Below are positions 15,386 through 24,740 of a DNA stretch of 64,000 nucleotides, in pieces (position 1 is the first letter of the stretch; every line of letters begins with the position of its first letter). The stretch is from Terrisporobacter glycolicus ATCC 14880 = DSM 1288 (GTDB lineage: Bacteria; Bacillota; Clostridia; Peptostreptococcales; Peptostreptococcaceae): assembly GCF_036812735.1 (NCBI RefSeq), contig NZ_CP117523.1:3472001-3536000 (forward strand), written 5' to 3'. Position numbers and translations under genes: made by a program. The notes below the pieces were generated by a model. The model was not told where the DNA came from, made no database searches, and was given only the letters and a program-made list of their open reading frames with translations.

Positions 15386-17950
15386 CTAAAAATAAATTCT
15401 TTCTATTTCTTCATATTTTTTACTTCTAGCGTATTCTAAAAAGTTTTTAATATATTGATCTTTGACCTTAGAATAATCATATAAATCAATAATCTCTAGC
15501 ATAATATTTGTAATTTCTTTTACTTGATTTTTATCTGCTATTTGTAATTTCTTCATATACCAGTATCTATAGAAATAATCAAATTTTATATCCATATATA
15601 TATCTTTTAAACCATATGTCTCCAGCTTATTTGACATTTCTCTTTCCAATAAAAGAGATTTTCTAAAGAAATTTTCATTTATATTGTTAGTTTCAGATGT
15701 GGATAATGCCGCATAATAAATATGAATCATTTCGTCTATTACTTTTACTTTTTTAGAATTTAACATTAATTCAATAAAATAAAGAGTATCTTCTCCGATG
15801 GCTCCATCTACCATTTTTAAATTATTATTTACAATAAGACTTTTTCGAATTAAAGTTCCTTGAATGCTGATAACAGCAAATTTACTATCTATAACATGTT
15901 CTTTTGTATTTTCAATTGTTTTTGCTTCACAATAGTTCATAATGTTCTCTGCATCAGAAGCCTTTAGTACATTCCCTACCAACATATCATAGTCAGAATC
16001 ATTTATTTCCTTATATAATTTTGCATATCCATCATTTACAGCTTCATTGTCTGGATCTAAAAAAGTAACAAAGTCTGTACTTGCCATTATGACTCCCATA
16101 TTTCTAGGTCTAGAAGGACTTCCACTGCCACCTTGAGGAAATTTATATACTTTTACATTTTCATATTCTCTATTTAAACGTTCTACTATTGCAAAAGTAT
16201 CTTTATCATTAGATCCATCATCAACTAAAATTATTTCCATTTCATTAAACATACTACTTCTTCTTAAACTATTAAAACATTTATTTAGTAAATGCTTTCC
16301 ATTATTGTATACAGCTACAATAACTGAAAATTTATATTTTTTGTTAGTTTTTATTTCACCGTCAAATAAATTTTTTATATTCTTATATAATTTCTTTACC
16401 TTTAAAGTTTTGATTTCATAATTTTCCATATTTAACTCAAAATGGTCTATGGAATATCCATTTTCTAATGTTATACCTTTATTTAATGAAAGTAAAAAAT
16501 CAAAAGAAAAAGCTTTTGCATCAAAAATCGATTTATACTTATCCTTCATTTTGCTAACGTAATTGTGCTCTATTCCAGCTACTATATCTTTGTTGCTATA
16601 ATAACTATCCTTAGTTACATAATCACTATCCGTATATTTAAAACCATTAATCATATCCTGCAAATAATACTCTTCATAATAGTAATCTTCTTTGAAAAAT
16701 GTAATAAAATCATATTGATTATATAGTTTTTTTGCCTCTTCTTCTTCTACCAAATATTTTTCCTCAAATACTTGATTATCAAACATACTAACTATATTAG
16801 ATGTTATTTTGTTTGATACTACTAAAACTTTCTTTTTTGTATTTCCACGTAAACTTGGATCAACTGTTTGTACAATAAATGATATTCTGTCAAATACACA
16901 TTGATCTGACATCACATTTCTTATACCATATACTTGATGCTTGTAAATTTCTTCTTCACTAAATCCATTTAAAATATGTTCAACTTCTGACTCATTGTGA
17001 ATTATAAATATATTAGGATTGTTGTCATTAACTGCAATACTATAGTTGGACAATATACAGTTTCCAAGACCTTGGGCTTCATAGCATCTCATAGCACACA
17101 TGGTTGGGCTATATTTTATACTGTTTAAATTTATAATCCAATCATATAATTTGTGTATTTTTTGCAAATCTTCATGATTAACAGCTGGTGATGTATATGG
17201 AATATATTTTTGGGGATAAAAATAATTCTCTTTATTTAGATGAAAATTCCTATCTATAATATCTAATTTTTTACCTGAAGATAATACTCCATCAAATATT
17301 TTCTTCATATCCTCACCTCTATGAGGATATCTCTTCATCCAACTTCCTGCAAAAAGTATTTCATTTAGCCTCTCTTTATTTTTCATACCTATAGGATTAT
17401 GAAGTAGAGGATTAATTCCAAATTTAGTTAAATAAACATTTTTATTATTGCAGTCATTTTTATAATCATTCATTTTATTACTATCTGTTGTAAATATATA
17501 ATCACATTTTTTCGCAATATTTATAAATACGTCATAGTTACTTGGATCTTCTATACTTTGAAATATAGTAGGAATTCCTTTTAACTTACATAATTCAATC
17601 ACCTCATATACTCTTTCTTCTTTTAAAACTCCATTGGCTTTTCCACCTCGCCAATCATTATCTTCTATGCCTGACCAACAAGTTACAAACATAAACATAT
17701 CTATATTATTATTTTCAATTATTTCTTTATATTTAAAGTAGTTAACGTAAATTAAATTTACAGAGTCCTTGTAATAGTTATACATAAATTCATCTGTAAT
17801 AATTGCAATATTTTTATCTATCTTTTCGAAATATCTGCTGCCATTACTGGTCGGTATATCTTTAATTAATTTCATTAATTTATTATTTAATTCTTTATTA
17901 TAATTTTTGTCTTTATAATCTTTAAAAGATTGTTGATTATCATATGTCAT
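15386..17950 (-). CDS. bifunctional CgeB-like / GT2 glycosyltransferase fusion
   Basis: The 854-aa protein joins two transferase domains. Residues about 40-380 form a CgeB-like domain (IAIITDEFMYNYY, FVTCWSGIE, PTIFQSIEDPSNY, CDYIFTTDSN, FGINPLLHNP, FAGSWM, NLNSIKYSPTMCAMRCYEAQG). A linker region follows. From about residue 538 there is a GT2 domain (YKFSVIVAVYNNG, LVDDGSND, GGSGSPSRPRNMG, LDPDNEAVNDGYAKLY). The adjacent genes 12445 and 11497 encode the same two domains as separate proteins. AGGAGAATATTAG precedes the ATG. A near-match sigma-K promoter lies upstream. It likely adds two successive sugars to a spore glycan; donors are unknown. Confidence 0.8.
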   Translation of the reverse strand: MTYDNQQSFKDYKDKNYNKELNNKLMKLIKDIPTSNGSRYFEKIDKNIAIITDEFMYNYYKDSVNLIYVNYFKYKEIIENNNIDMFMFVTCWSGIEDNDWRGGKANGVLKEERVYEVIELCKLKGIPTIFQSIEDPSNYDVFINIAKKCDYIFTTDSNKMNDYKNDCNNKNVYLTKFGINPLLHNPIGMKNKERLNEILFAGSWMKRYPHRGEDMKKIFDGVLSSGKKLDIIDRNFHLNKENYFYPQKYIPYTSPAVNHEDLQKIHKLYDWIINLNSIKYSPTMCAMRCYEAQGLGNCILSNYSIAVNDNNPNIFIIHNESEVEHILNGFSEEEIYKHQVYGIRNVMSDQCVFDRISFIVQTVDPSLRGNTKKKVLVVSNKITSNIVSMFDNQVFEEKYLVEEEEAKKLYNQYDFITFFKEDYYYEEYYLQDMINGFKYTDSDYVTKDSYYSNKDIVAGIEHNYVSKMKDKYKSIFDAKAFSFDFLLSLNKGITLENGYSIDHFELNMENYEIKTLKVKKLYKNIKNLFDGEIKTNKKYKFSVIVAVYNNGKHLLNKCFNSLRRSSMFNEMEIILVDDGSNDKDTFAIVERLNREYENVKVYKFPQGGSGSPSRPRNMGVIMASTDFVTFLDPDNEAVNDGYAKLYKEINDSDYDMLVGNVLKASDAENIMNYCEAKTIENTKEHVIDSKFAVISIQGTLIRKSLIVNNNLKMVDGAIGEDTLYFIELMLNSKKVKVIDEMIHIYYAALSTSETNNINENFFRKSLLLEREMSNKLETYGLKDIYMDIKFDYFYRYWYMKKLQIADKNQVKEITNIMLEIIDLYDYSKVKDQYIKNFLEYARSKKYEEIERIYF

Positions 17951-18009
17951 CTAATATTCTCCTCTCTCAAGATGATTTAGTAGATAATAGGCTACATTAT
18001 TATCTATTA

Positions 18010-18036
18010 AATATTATGTAAAAAATATAAATCTGT
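18010..18036 (-). promoter_or_regulatory. sigma-K-like promoter of the 17950-14199 operon
   Basis: On the minus strand CATAATATT (18010-18018) differs from CATAnnnTA at the last base, and AC (18035-18036) lies 16 nt upstream. Confidence 0.45.
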
Positions 18037-18110
18037 TACATTTGAAGATATTTTGTCATATTATAAAAATTTTGTGTTATATATGTTCAAAAGTATTAAT
18101 TAGTAATAAA

Positions 18111-18146
18111 ATAAGAGAATTATATAAAGTTATATAATTCTCTTAT
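18111..18146 (-). terminator. terminator after rfbG
   Basis: A perfect 16-bp stem (18111-18126 with 18131-18146) with an AAGT loop is followed on the minus strand by TTTATTAC. It ends the rfbFG transcript. Confidence 0.75.
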
Positions 18147-18163
18147 CACAATCAACTTACGCC

Positions 18164-19264
18164 TTATTTATTAATTCTTTCCTTCTTATACTTAAAACTT
18201 TTTCGTCTTACATATTCTTCAATTTGATTTTTGCAAATATTATATACATCTTGGCTTTTATAATTTAAATACCAAGATATTGTAAAATCTAACATTTCGT
18301 CTAAGCTTAAAACTGGACTCCAACCTAATTGGAACTTTGCTTTTGAAATATCTAAGAATAATCTTCCACCTTCATGAAATGATTGCTTTGAATTTATACT
18401 TAATAAATTTTCTTTACTTAGAAGATTTGAAATTTTATTAGTTATTTTATCAACAGTAATTATTTCATTTATTTCTGGCCCAAAGTTGTATGCTCCAGAG
18501 TAATCAAGAGGATTTTCATACATCTTTTCAGCCAATAATATATATCCATCCAAAGGCTCAATTACATGCTGCCAAGGTCGAATACTTTTGGGATTTCTTA
18601 TTATAACCTGAATATGGTCTTCATAGGCTTTTATACAGTCTGGTACAATTCTATTTTCTGACCAATCCCCTCCTCCTATTACATTACCTGCTCTCACTGA
18701 ACTTATTTCTTTCTCATGCATATAATAGTCATCTTCATTAAAAAAAGAATTTCTAAATGAATTTATAAGTAGCTCACAACACGCCTTCGATGAGCTATAC
18801 ATATCATACCCTCCTAAGGTATCATCTTCTCTATATCCCCAAATTTGTTCTTTATTTTCATAACACTTATCTGTAGTAATCATTATCCCAACTGCTTTTT
18901 TATTAATATTTTTTATACATTGTAAAACATTTAATGTACCCATCACATTTGTGCTATATGTGTCAAAGGGCTTTAAATATGAATCTATAACTAAGGGCTG
19001 AGCAGCTAAATGAAAAACCACATCTGGACTATATTTTTTAAATACACCTTCTAATTTATCAATATCTCTAATATCACCTTTTATATCAGTTATTTTATTT
19101 TTTAAGTTACACAATACATAGTTGTCCTTTTCATGTTTTGGTTCTAAAGAATAACCAATAACATTTGCACCTAGCTCCAATAAATATATACAAAGCCAAG
19201 AACCTTTAAATCCTGTATGACCAGTAACTAGGACTGTTTTATTACTCCAGAATTCACTTTTCAT
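18164..19264 (-). CDS. rfbG: CDP-glucose 4,6-dehydratase
   Basis: This short-chain dehydrogenase-type enzyme converts CDP-glucose to CDP-4-keto-6-deoxyglucose. The N-terminus has the nucleotide motif TGHTGFKGSW, which is characteristic of RfbG rather than of dTDP-glucose dehydratase. The active-site Tyr-x3-Lys is in MYSSSKACCE, after MITTDKCYEN. RPWQHVIEPLDGY is also typical of the family. The length (366 aa) is usual. It lies 30 nt after rfbF, so the two form an operon with matched chemistry. The product would feed the reductase at 20281. An AGGTGATTCT site precedes the ATG. Confidence 0.92.
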   Translation of the reverse strand: MKSEFWSNKTVLVTGHTGFKGSWLCIYLLELGANVIGYSLEPKHEKDNYVLCNLKNKITDIKGDIRDIDKLEGVFKKYSPDVVFHLAAQPLVIDSYLKPFDTYSTNVMGTLNVLQCIKNINKKAVGIMITTDKCYENKEQIWGYREDDTLGGYDMYSSSKACCELLINSFRNSFFNEDDYYMHEKEISSVRAGNVIGGGDWSENRIVPDCIKAYEDHIQVIIRNPKSIRPWQHVIEPLDGYILLAEKMYENPLDYSGAYNFGPEINEIITVDKITNKISNLLSKENLLSINSKQSFHEGGRLFLDISKAKFQLGWSPVLSLDEMLDFTISWYLNYKSQDVYNICKNQIEEYVRRKSFKYKKERINK

Positions 19265-19294
19265 AGAATCACCTACTTTTAATTTATATTAAAT

Positions 19295-20065
19295 TTACCA
19301 AATCTTCCATGGTGCCTTGTTGGAATTCCATAAATCATTTAAATAATTTTTTTCTTTCAATATATCCATACATTGCCAAAATCCATTGTGTTTATATGCA
19401 TTTAATTGATTTTCTTTTGCTAAGTTTTTAAGTGGTTCTTGCTCTAAAATACAATCATCACTGTGTATATAATCAAATATTTTATAATTTGTCACAAAAA
19501 ATCCGCCATTAATCCATTCATCTTCTTCTGTGACTTTTTCCCTAAATTCTTTTATAGCATTTTCATGTAATACTAACGATCCAAATCTATTAACTGGTTT
19601 AACAGCTGTAAGAGTTGCTATTTTATTGCTTTCTTTATGGGATTTTATTAATTCACTTATATTTATATCTGACAATCCATCACCATAGGTAAACATAAAG
19701 TCATCTTCGCCTATTAAGCCTGCTATTCTTTTTAATCGACCACCTGTCATACTATTAATTCCTGTATCTACCAAAGTTACCTTCCATGGATTTTTTGATT
19801 TTCCATGAATTATAGTTTCAACTCCACTAATATAATCAAATGTTATATCTGATTCATACATATATAAATTTGAAAAAAATTCTTTTATTTTATTTCCTTT
19901 ATATCCCAAGCAAATTATAAAATCATTAAATCCATAATAAGAATAAATTTTCATTATATGCCATAAGATAGGCATTTCACCTATAGTTACCAAAGGTTTA
20001 GGAATAGTAGATGTTTCTTCTCCTAATCTAGTACCAAATCCACCTGCTAAAATTACAACTTTCAT
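19295..20065 (-). CDS. rfbF: glucose-1-phosphate cytidylyltransferase
   Basis: The enzyme makes CDP-glucose from CTP and glucose-1-phosphate. The N-terminus reads MKVVILAGGFGTRLGEET with the nucleotidyltransferase G-rich loop, followed by PKPLVTIGEMPILWHI. FMFTYGDGLSDIN carries the metal-binding aspartate, and NGGFFV and WQCMDILKEK follow. The start at 20065 is set by AGGAG with an 8-nt spacer; the track start at 20107 would add 14 residues without a site. The resulting 256 aa is the family's normal size. The first gene of a two-gene operon with rfbG. Confidence 0.92.
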   Translation of the reverse strand: MKVVILAGGFGTRLGEETSTIPKPLVTIGEMPILWHIMKIYSYYGFNDFIICLGYKGNKIKEFFSNLYMYESDITFDYISGVETIIHGKSKNPWKVTLVDTGINSMTGGRLKRIAGLIGEDDFMFTYGDGLSDINISELIKSHKESNKIATLTAVKPVNRFGSLVLHENAIKEFREKVTEEDEWINGGFFVTNYKIFDYIHSDDCILEQEPLKNLAKENQLNAYKHNGFWQCMDILKEKNYLNDLWNSNKAPWKIW

Positions 20066-20131
20066 ATACTTCACTCCTAATTTTAGGTACTGAACAACAA
20101 AATACAATATTTCTATTTTATTCTTCTAATA

Positions 20132-20158
20132 TAACTTATTTTTTGAAATAAAAAATGT
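20132..20158 (-). promoter_or_regulatory. possible sigma-K-like promoter of rfbFG
   Basis: On the minus strand AATAAGTTA (20132-20140) differs from CATAnnnTA only in the first base, and AC (20157-20158) lies 16 nt upstream. Confidence 0.35.
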
Positions 20159-20189
20159 TACTAAAAGTCCTAATTTTATATATTTATCT

Positions 20190-20215
20190 ACAAATTTTTA
20201 TCATGTCATATATTT
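20190..20215 (+). promoter_or_regulatory. possible sigma-K-like promoter of the 20281 gene
   Basis: CATATATTT (20207-20215) differs from CATAnnnTA at the last base and follows AC (20190-20191) after 15 nt. The leader to the ATG is about 60 nt. Confidence 0.3.
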
Positions 20216-20280
20216 TTAACTGAGATAATACTATGAATAAGAAGTAAAACATTTATCCTAAGAAGAAGGGAGTATTTTTT

Positions 20281-21168
20281 ATGTCTAAATTTATAGTTAC
20301 AGGTGCAACAGGATTTATTGGTAGCCATCTTTGCAAAGAGTTATTAAATAGAAATCATAAAGTTGCTATTATATGCAGGGAAAATAGCAACATGCAATTA
20401 TTAAATGATATTATGGATAAAATTGAAATTTTTTATTTTGATGACAACTTGGATAATATGATAAATTTTTTTATTCAAACAAAAGCTGATGGAGTATTTC
20501 ATATTGCTGGTTTAACTATTATTGAACATAAACCTAATGATATAAATTCATTAATAGATAGTAATATTAAGTTTTCAACTCAGATACTAGAAGCTATGAA
20601 AGTATCTGGCATGAAAAAAATAATAAATACAGGAACTTGTTTGCAACATTATAGCAATGAGAAATATAACCCATCTTGTTTATATGCTGCCACAAAAAAA
20701 GCATTTGAAGATATTTTAAAATACTATGTAGAAGCATATAAATTTCAATCAATTACTTTAACCTTATTTAATGTTTATGGTAAAAAGGATTTTGGAAAGA
20801 GATTGTTAAGTGTAATAAATCACGCTGCCATAAATAATCTCCCCTTAGAAATGACTTTAGGATATCAAAAAATAGATTTAGTATATATTGATGACGTAGT
20901 TGATGCATATATATATGCCTTTGAGCTTTTCACTAAAAATTTTTTTGAAAATAATCAGTGTTACGGCGTTTCTAGCAAACAGGTTGTAACCTTAAGAGAG
21001 TTAGTTTCTATTTTTGAAGAGGAAAATAAAGTTAGTTTAAATATTAAATGGGGATATAAACATTATAGATTTAGAGAAAATTTTATTCCTTGGAGTGATT
21101 ACACACCCCTACCAGGTTGGAATAGCAAAGTTACTTTGCAAGAAGGTGTAAAAAAGATTTATAAATAA
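20281..21168 (+). CDS. NAD-dependent epimerase/dehydratase family nucleotide-sugar reductase
   Basis: The 295-aa protein has the extended-SDR NAD(P) motif GATGFIGSH at the N-terminus, a TGTCLQHY segment, and the catalytic Tyr-x3-Lys in LYAATKKAFED. LVYIDDVVDAY is typical of sugar-modifying members. It is divergent from rfbFG, so it may act on CDP-4-keto-6-deoxyglucose, in the way of CDP-abequose or CDP-paratose synthases. No rfbH dehydrase for 3-deoxygenation is in the window, so a simple 6-deoxyhexose is more likely than a 3,6-dideoxy sugar. AAGAAGGGAG precedes the start. Substrate assignment is inference; the fold is clear. Confidence 0.8.
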   Translation: MSKFIVTGATGFIGSHLCKELLNRNHKVAIICRENSNMQLLNDIMDKIEIFYFDDNLDNMINFFIQTKADGVFHIAGLTIIEHKPNDINSLIDSNIKFSTQILEAMKVSGMKKIINTGTCLQHYSNEKYNPSCLYAATKKAFEDILKYYVEAYKFQSITLTLFNVYGKKDFGKRLLSVINHAAINNLPLEMTLGYQKIDLVYIDDVVDAYIYAFELFTKNFFENNQCYGVSSKQVVTLRELVSIFEEENKVSLNIKWGYKHYRFRENFIPWSDYTPLPGWNSKVTLQEGVKKIYK

Positions 21169-21175
21169 TTAAATA

Positions 21176-21216
21176 AAATACTATGGATCTAGTTTAGATA
21201 AATCCATAGTATTTTT
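21176..21216. terminator. terminator between convergent genes 20281 and 21242
   Basis: A perfect 13-bp stem (21176-21188 with 21202-21214) is followed by T-rich sequence on the plus strand, and by TTTTATTT on the minus strand. Confidence 0.75.
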
Positions 21217-21241
21217 ATAGGTCTAAATCTAGTATATAAAA

Positions 21242-21958
21242 TTATTTCCTTCTTGGAATCATTAACTCTTTTAAAATAATTTCCTTTTCTTCACTTTCTA
21301 TTATTTTCTTATCAGGTCTATTATCAAACCTAGATGAAATATTTTTTTCATGAACTAGAAAAACAAAATTTAATCCTGATAATATTTCATGATTTAACTT
21401 TATGGCACCACAATGGCCACCTTCTAAAACATATCTTTCTCCACTTAAATAGTCTAAAGTTTTGTAAACAAAAGTATAAAATGGAGGAGAAAAATAATGC
21501 CACATTGCTAATCTATCATTCAAAACATCATATACATATCCATCTTGACAAATAATGCATTGCAATCCATCATAATAATTCATTTCATTTAACTTCCCCA
21601 TAAAATCAGGGGCGTACATATCATCAGAATCTATACGCACAATATAAAAAATGTCACTATCTTTTATATAATCATTGATAATTTCATCTGCTTCACTATC
21701 TTTTTTAAATAAAATATTATTTGGAAGGGGTTTGTACTTTGAAAGTGCATCTAAAACTAAATCTTCACTTGAATCCCAGTATCTAACTATGGTAATAAAA
21801 TCTTGATTACTTTGATTGATAAGGCTTTTAGCTGTGTATTTCATAAAAATATCAATTCTATAATCTATCCACTCTTTTGTAAGAGATATTTTACCCCACT
21901 GAGAATTTATGTCGAACCTTGTATTTAAAAGTATTTGAACTATTACTTTTTTATTCAT
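21242..21958 (-). CDS. putative rhamnosyltransferase-type glycosyltransferase
   Basis: The 238-aa protein resembles the GT-A 'putative rhamnosyl transferase' family: NTRFDINS near the start, YWDSSE, YIVRIDSDDMYAPDF with the DxD-type metal site, and a GGHCGAI segment. It is soluble, with no membrane span. AAGGAGAAGG precedes the ATG. It lies at the end of the glycan island, with no CATAnnnTA box that I can find. The 6-deoxy sugar made by RfbF, RfbG and the reductase is a plausible donor, but that link is inference. Confidence 0.7.
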   Translation of the reverse strand: MNKKVIVQILLNTRFDINSQWGKISLTKEWIDYRIDIFMKYTAKSLINQSNQDFITIVRYWDSSEDLVLDALSKYKPLPNNILFKKDSEADEIINDYIKDSDIFYIVRIDSDDMYAPDFMGKLNEMNYYDGLQCIICQDGYVYDVLNDRLAMWHYFSPPFYTFVYKTLDYLSGERYVLEGGHCGAIKLNHEILSGLNFVFLVHEKNISSRFDNRPDKKIIESEEKEIILKELMIPRRK

Positions 21959-22091
21959 AATAACCTTCTCCTTAATAACTTCTTTCTATTTTTATACAAT
22001 AATAATTATATTACTTGCCATTTGTATCTCTATATAATATTCCAACATCTTCTTATGGTTACTATATAAGTTCTACTCTTCTCAGTACTAA

Positions 22092-22125
22092 AAATCCCCT
22101 GAGATAAATTAATCTCAAGGGATTT
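22092..22125 (-). terminator. terminator after the acetylation operon
   Basis: A stem of 7 + 6 bp with one mismatch (22092-22105 with 22112-22125) and a 6-nt loop is followed on the minus strand by TTTTAG. It lies just after the stop at 22129. Confidence 0.65.
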
Positions 22126-22128
22126 ATA

Positions 22129-23292
22129 TTATTCATTATTTAACACTGGTGATAGTGATGTATCATTGAAGAATGTATTGGCATTGTATAAATAAAGTAC
22201 TTCATTTACATTTTCTTGTTGCATCAAACTATCTATATCTTCGTAGTAGTATCTTGGGTCAACTATTATTATTTTACTAAAGTCTTTAACTAAAAATGGT
22301 ATAAAGCTATTAGCATAAGAATCTTTAAATATTAATAAAGTCTTATTATTAGTAGTATCTGTTTTTATTTTTACTAAAGGATGATTTCCTTTAAGGAAAA
22401 CTTCATATTTATCTTTTTGCTCCAGTGCTTCACTACTATAAAGTGTAGCTGTTCTTTCTTGTTCTTCAGCATAATCTACTACCACATTCTGCGAATCTCC
22501 TTTTGTAGGTAAATAAACATTTACCTTATCTCCTTCTTTCACATGATATCCACTCTTTGATGATAATGCTCCATAGAAGTTATTAGAAACCATTTGTTGT
22601 GTATAATAGTCATCTGGCATTTCTTTAAGGTTCATGGCTTTTTCTAATTCTTTGTATGAATAAAATGCTCCTAAAGATGTCCAGTGATGATCTGTTTTAT
22701 AGTAAATATATTCATTTCTATGGTCATGCATAGTTTTATAGTTATCTACAAATGACACGCTTTGTGGCAACTTATCTTTGTAAGACTGTAAATAAGCTTC
22801 TTGATCTATCACTGGTGCATCCATAGGAAGCTTGTCCTTCAAAATGCTTACTGCCGTTGGAGAGATTAACATATATTGTTTTATATTTTTGTATCTAGTA
22901 GAAAAATTATTTATAGCTTGTAGATTCTCTTTCACTGCTTTCTCATTAGGCTTAGTAAAGTTCTCTACTAAGTACCCATCTTCTCCTAGGAAAACTCCAT
23001 TGGATTCTTTTTTGCCTACTAATTTATCCATGTTTATCTTTACATTTGTAAAGAAGTCTCTTCCTATAAATTGGTCCACCACATAATCTTCAAACTTAGA
23101 AGTAAATCTTCCTTCTAATAATTTATCAACTGAAAACTTTGGCTTTCCTGCCAACATTCTATTTTCTGTTTTTGAAAAAGTTTTATCTTTTGTTATTACA
23201 TTAGCCCCAACAAATAATACTAGAAAAAGTACAAATAATAATGCTGAAGTTTTATAATATTGTCTTTGTTTATTTTTATCTTTTCTGTTCAT
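22129..23292 (-). CDS. AlgJ/DHHW-type membrane-anchored acetylation protein
   Basis: The 387-aa protein has one N-terminal membrane helix (SALLFVLFLVLFVGANVI, about 17-35) and an extracytoplasmic domain. Residues include YYKTDHHWTSLGAFYSYKEL, which is the D-H-H-W signature of AlgJ/AlgX-like SGNH domains, and LLIFKDSYANSFIPFL with the presumed catalytic serine. In alginate and cellulose systems such proteins transfer acetyl groups exported by an MBOAT protein onto a polysaccharide. The MBOAT gene lies directly upstream, in the same operon. The target polymer here could be the island's glycan or another wall polymer. Confidence 0.8.
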   Translation of the reverse strand: MNRKDKNKQRQYYKTSALLFVLFLVLFVGANVITKDKTFSKTENRMLAGKPKFSVDKLLEGRFTSKFEDYVVDQFIGRDFFTNVKINMDKLVGKKESNGVFLGEDGYLVENFTKPNEKAVKENLQAINNFSTRYKNIKQYMLISPTAVSILKDKLPMDAPVIDQEAYLQSYKDKLPQSVSFVDNYKTMHDHRNEYIYYKTDHHWTSLGAFYSYKELEKAMNLKEMPDDYYTQQMVSNNFYGALSSKSGYHVKEGDKVNVYLPTKGDSQNVVVDYAEEQERTATLYSSEALEQKDKYEVFLKGNHPLVKIKTDTTNNKTLLIFKDSYANSFIPFLVKDFSKIIIVDPRYYYEDIDSLMQQENVNEVLYLYNANTFFNDTSLSPVLNNE

Positions 23293-23311
23293 GTTTTAAT
23301 CACGTCCTTTC

Positions 23312-24718
23312 CTAGAATCTAAAGTATAGGAACGGATTATAAGTTTCATTTACTAAATAAGCCGTAGCTAAAAATAGAATTACCATATATGTTATTAAAG
23401 ACGCATTAATATATACTGACTTTGATTTTACAATTATTCTATCTAAAATATTTTTTATAATAGGTGTAGAGCATATTGCTAAAATCACAAACATTATTGC
23501 GTTTGTATATAAATAGTAAATTCCTGCACTATCCATAAGCACATGATTTCCAAGCCCAAACATTGCTTTTAAATATTCCATAGCATAAGATAAGTTTGGA
23601 CTGGCAAAGAATACCCATCCTATCATAACTAATAACATGGTATAAATATGTTTTATAAATATTGGTACTTTTTTTAATATATTTTCAAATACCATTTTTT
23701 CTAATAAAAGAATTACACCGTAATATAATCCCCATACTATAAAGTTCCAACTTGCTCCATGCCAAAGTCCTGTTAAAAACCATACGGCAAATATATTTCT
23801 TATTTGTGTTCCAAAACTAACTCTATTCCCCCCTAAAGGTATATAAATATATTCTCTAAACCAAGAGCCTAAAGATATATGCCATCTTCTCCAAAATTCA
23901 GTTACACTTGTCGAAATATATGGGAAGTTAAAGTTTTCTATAAAATCAAACCCAAACATCTTACCTAAACCTATGGCCATATCTGAATAACCACTAAAGT
24001 CAAAGTATATTTGTAATGTATAAGCTATTATTCCTATCCAAGCTGTTAATACTGACATACTGCCAAGATTCATGGCACTTATTGTTGTCCATATAATCCC
24101 TATATTATTAGCAAGCAGTACTTTCTTTCCTAAGCCTTGAATAAAACGTTCCACACCTTCTCCAAACTTTTCAAGAGATTCTTCTCTATAATTTAATTGC
24201 TCTTCTATAGTTTCATATTGAACTATAGGTCCTGCCACTAGTTGTGGGAACATAGTAACATAAGCCCCAAAAGAAATGAGGCTTCTTTGCACATTAACTT
24301 TTCCTAAATACACATCTACAATATAAGATAATACTTGGAATGTGTAGAATGATATTCCCACTGGTAAAGCCAATTCATTAAAAGGAATATTAATTGAGAA
24401 AATACTATTAAAATTTCCTATTATAAATCCTACATATTTAAAGAATACTAAAATCCCCACATTCACTAAGAGTGTAAATATAAAAAATTGCTTTGCTTTA
24501 TTTCTATTTCTTTTATACTTATTTATTTTAAGTGCCATAATGTAATCAAATATAATCGTTCCTATCATAAGGAATATGTACACAGGTTCCCCCCATGCAT
24601 AAAATACTAAACTTGTTAGCAATAATACTGCATTTTTAAATTTTCTTGGTGAAATATAATAAATTAAAAGTGAAATTGGTAAAAATGTGAATAAAAAAAC
24701 TATACTACTGAATACCAT
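23312..24718 (-). CDS. MBOAT-family O-acyltransferase (AlgI/DltB-like)
   Basis: This polytopic membrane protein (468 aa, about 10 or more helices) carries acyl groups across the membrane. Conserved features: YFDFSGYSDMAIGLG, FWRRWHISLGSWFREYIYIPLGGNR, and LTGLWHGASWNFIVWG, which includes the catalytic histidine of the family. The following gene is an AlgJ-like acetyltransferase, and the preceding genes a DUF4358 lipoprotein and an SGNH protein. This set recurs in clostridia, by my recollection of the family. It serves polysaccharide O-acetylation rather than D-alanylation, since no dltA or dltC lies alongside. Confidence 0.9.
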   Translation of the reverse strand: MVFSSIVFLFTFLPISLLIYYISPRKFKNAVLLLTSLVFYAWGEPVYIFLMIGTIIFDYIMALKINKYKRNRNKAKQFFIFTLLVNVGILVFFKYVGFIIGNFNSIFSINIPFNELALPVGISFYTFQVLSYIVDVYLGKVNVQRSLISFGAYVTMFPQLVAGPIVQYETIEEQLNYREESLEKFGEGVERFIQGLGKKVLLANNIGIIWTTISAMNLGSMSVLTAWIGIIAYTLQIYFDFSGYSDMAIGLGKMFGFDFIENFNFPYISTSVTEFWRRWHISLGSWFREYIYIPLGGNRVSFGTQIRNIFAVWFLTGLWHGASWNFIVWGLYYGVILLLEKMVFENILKKVPIFIKHIYTMLLVMIGWVFFASPNLSYAMEYLKAMFGLGNHVLMDSAGIYYLYTNAIMFVILAICSTPIIKNILDRIIVKSKSVYINASLITYMVILFLATAYLVNETYNPFLYFRF

Positions 24719-24740
24719 TTTAATCGCCTCCTCTGAAATG

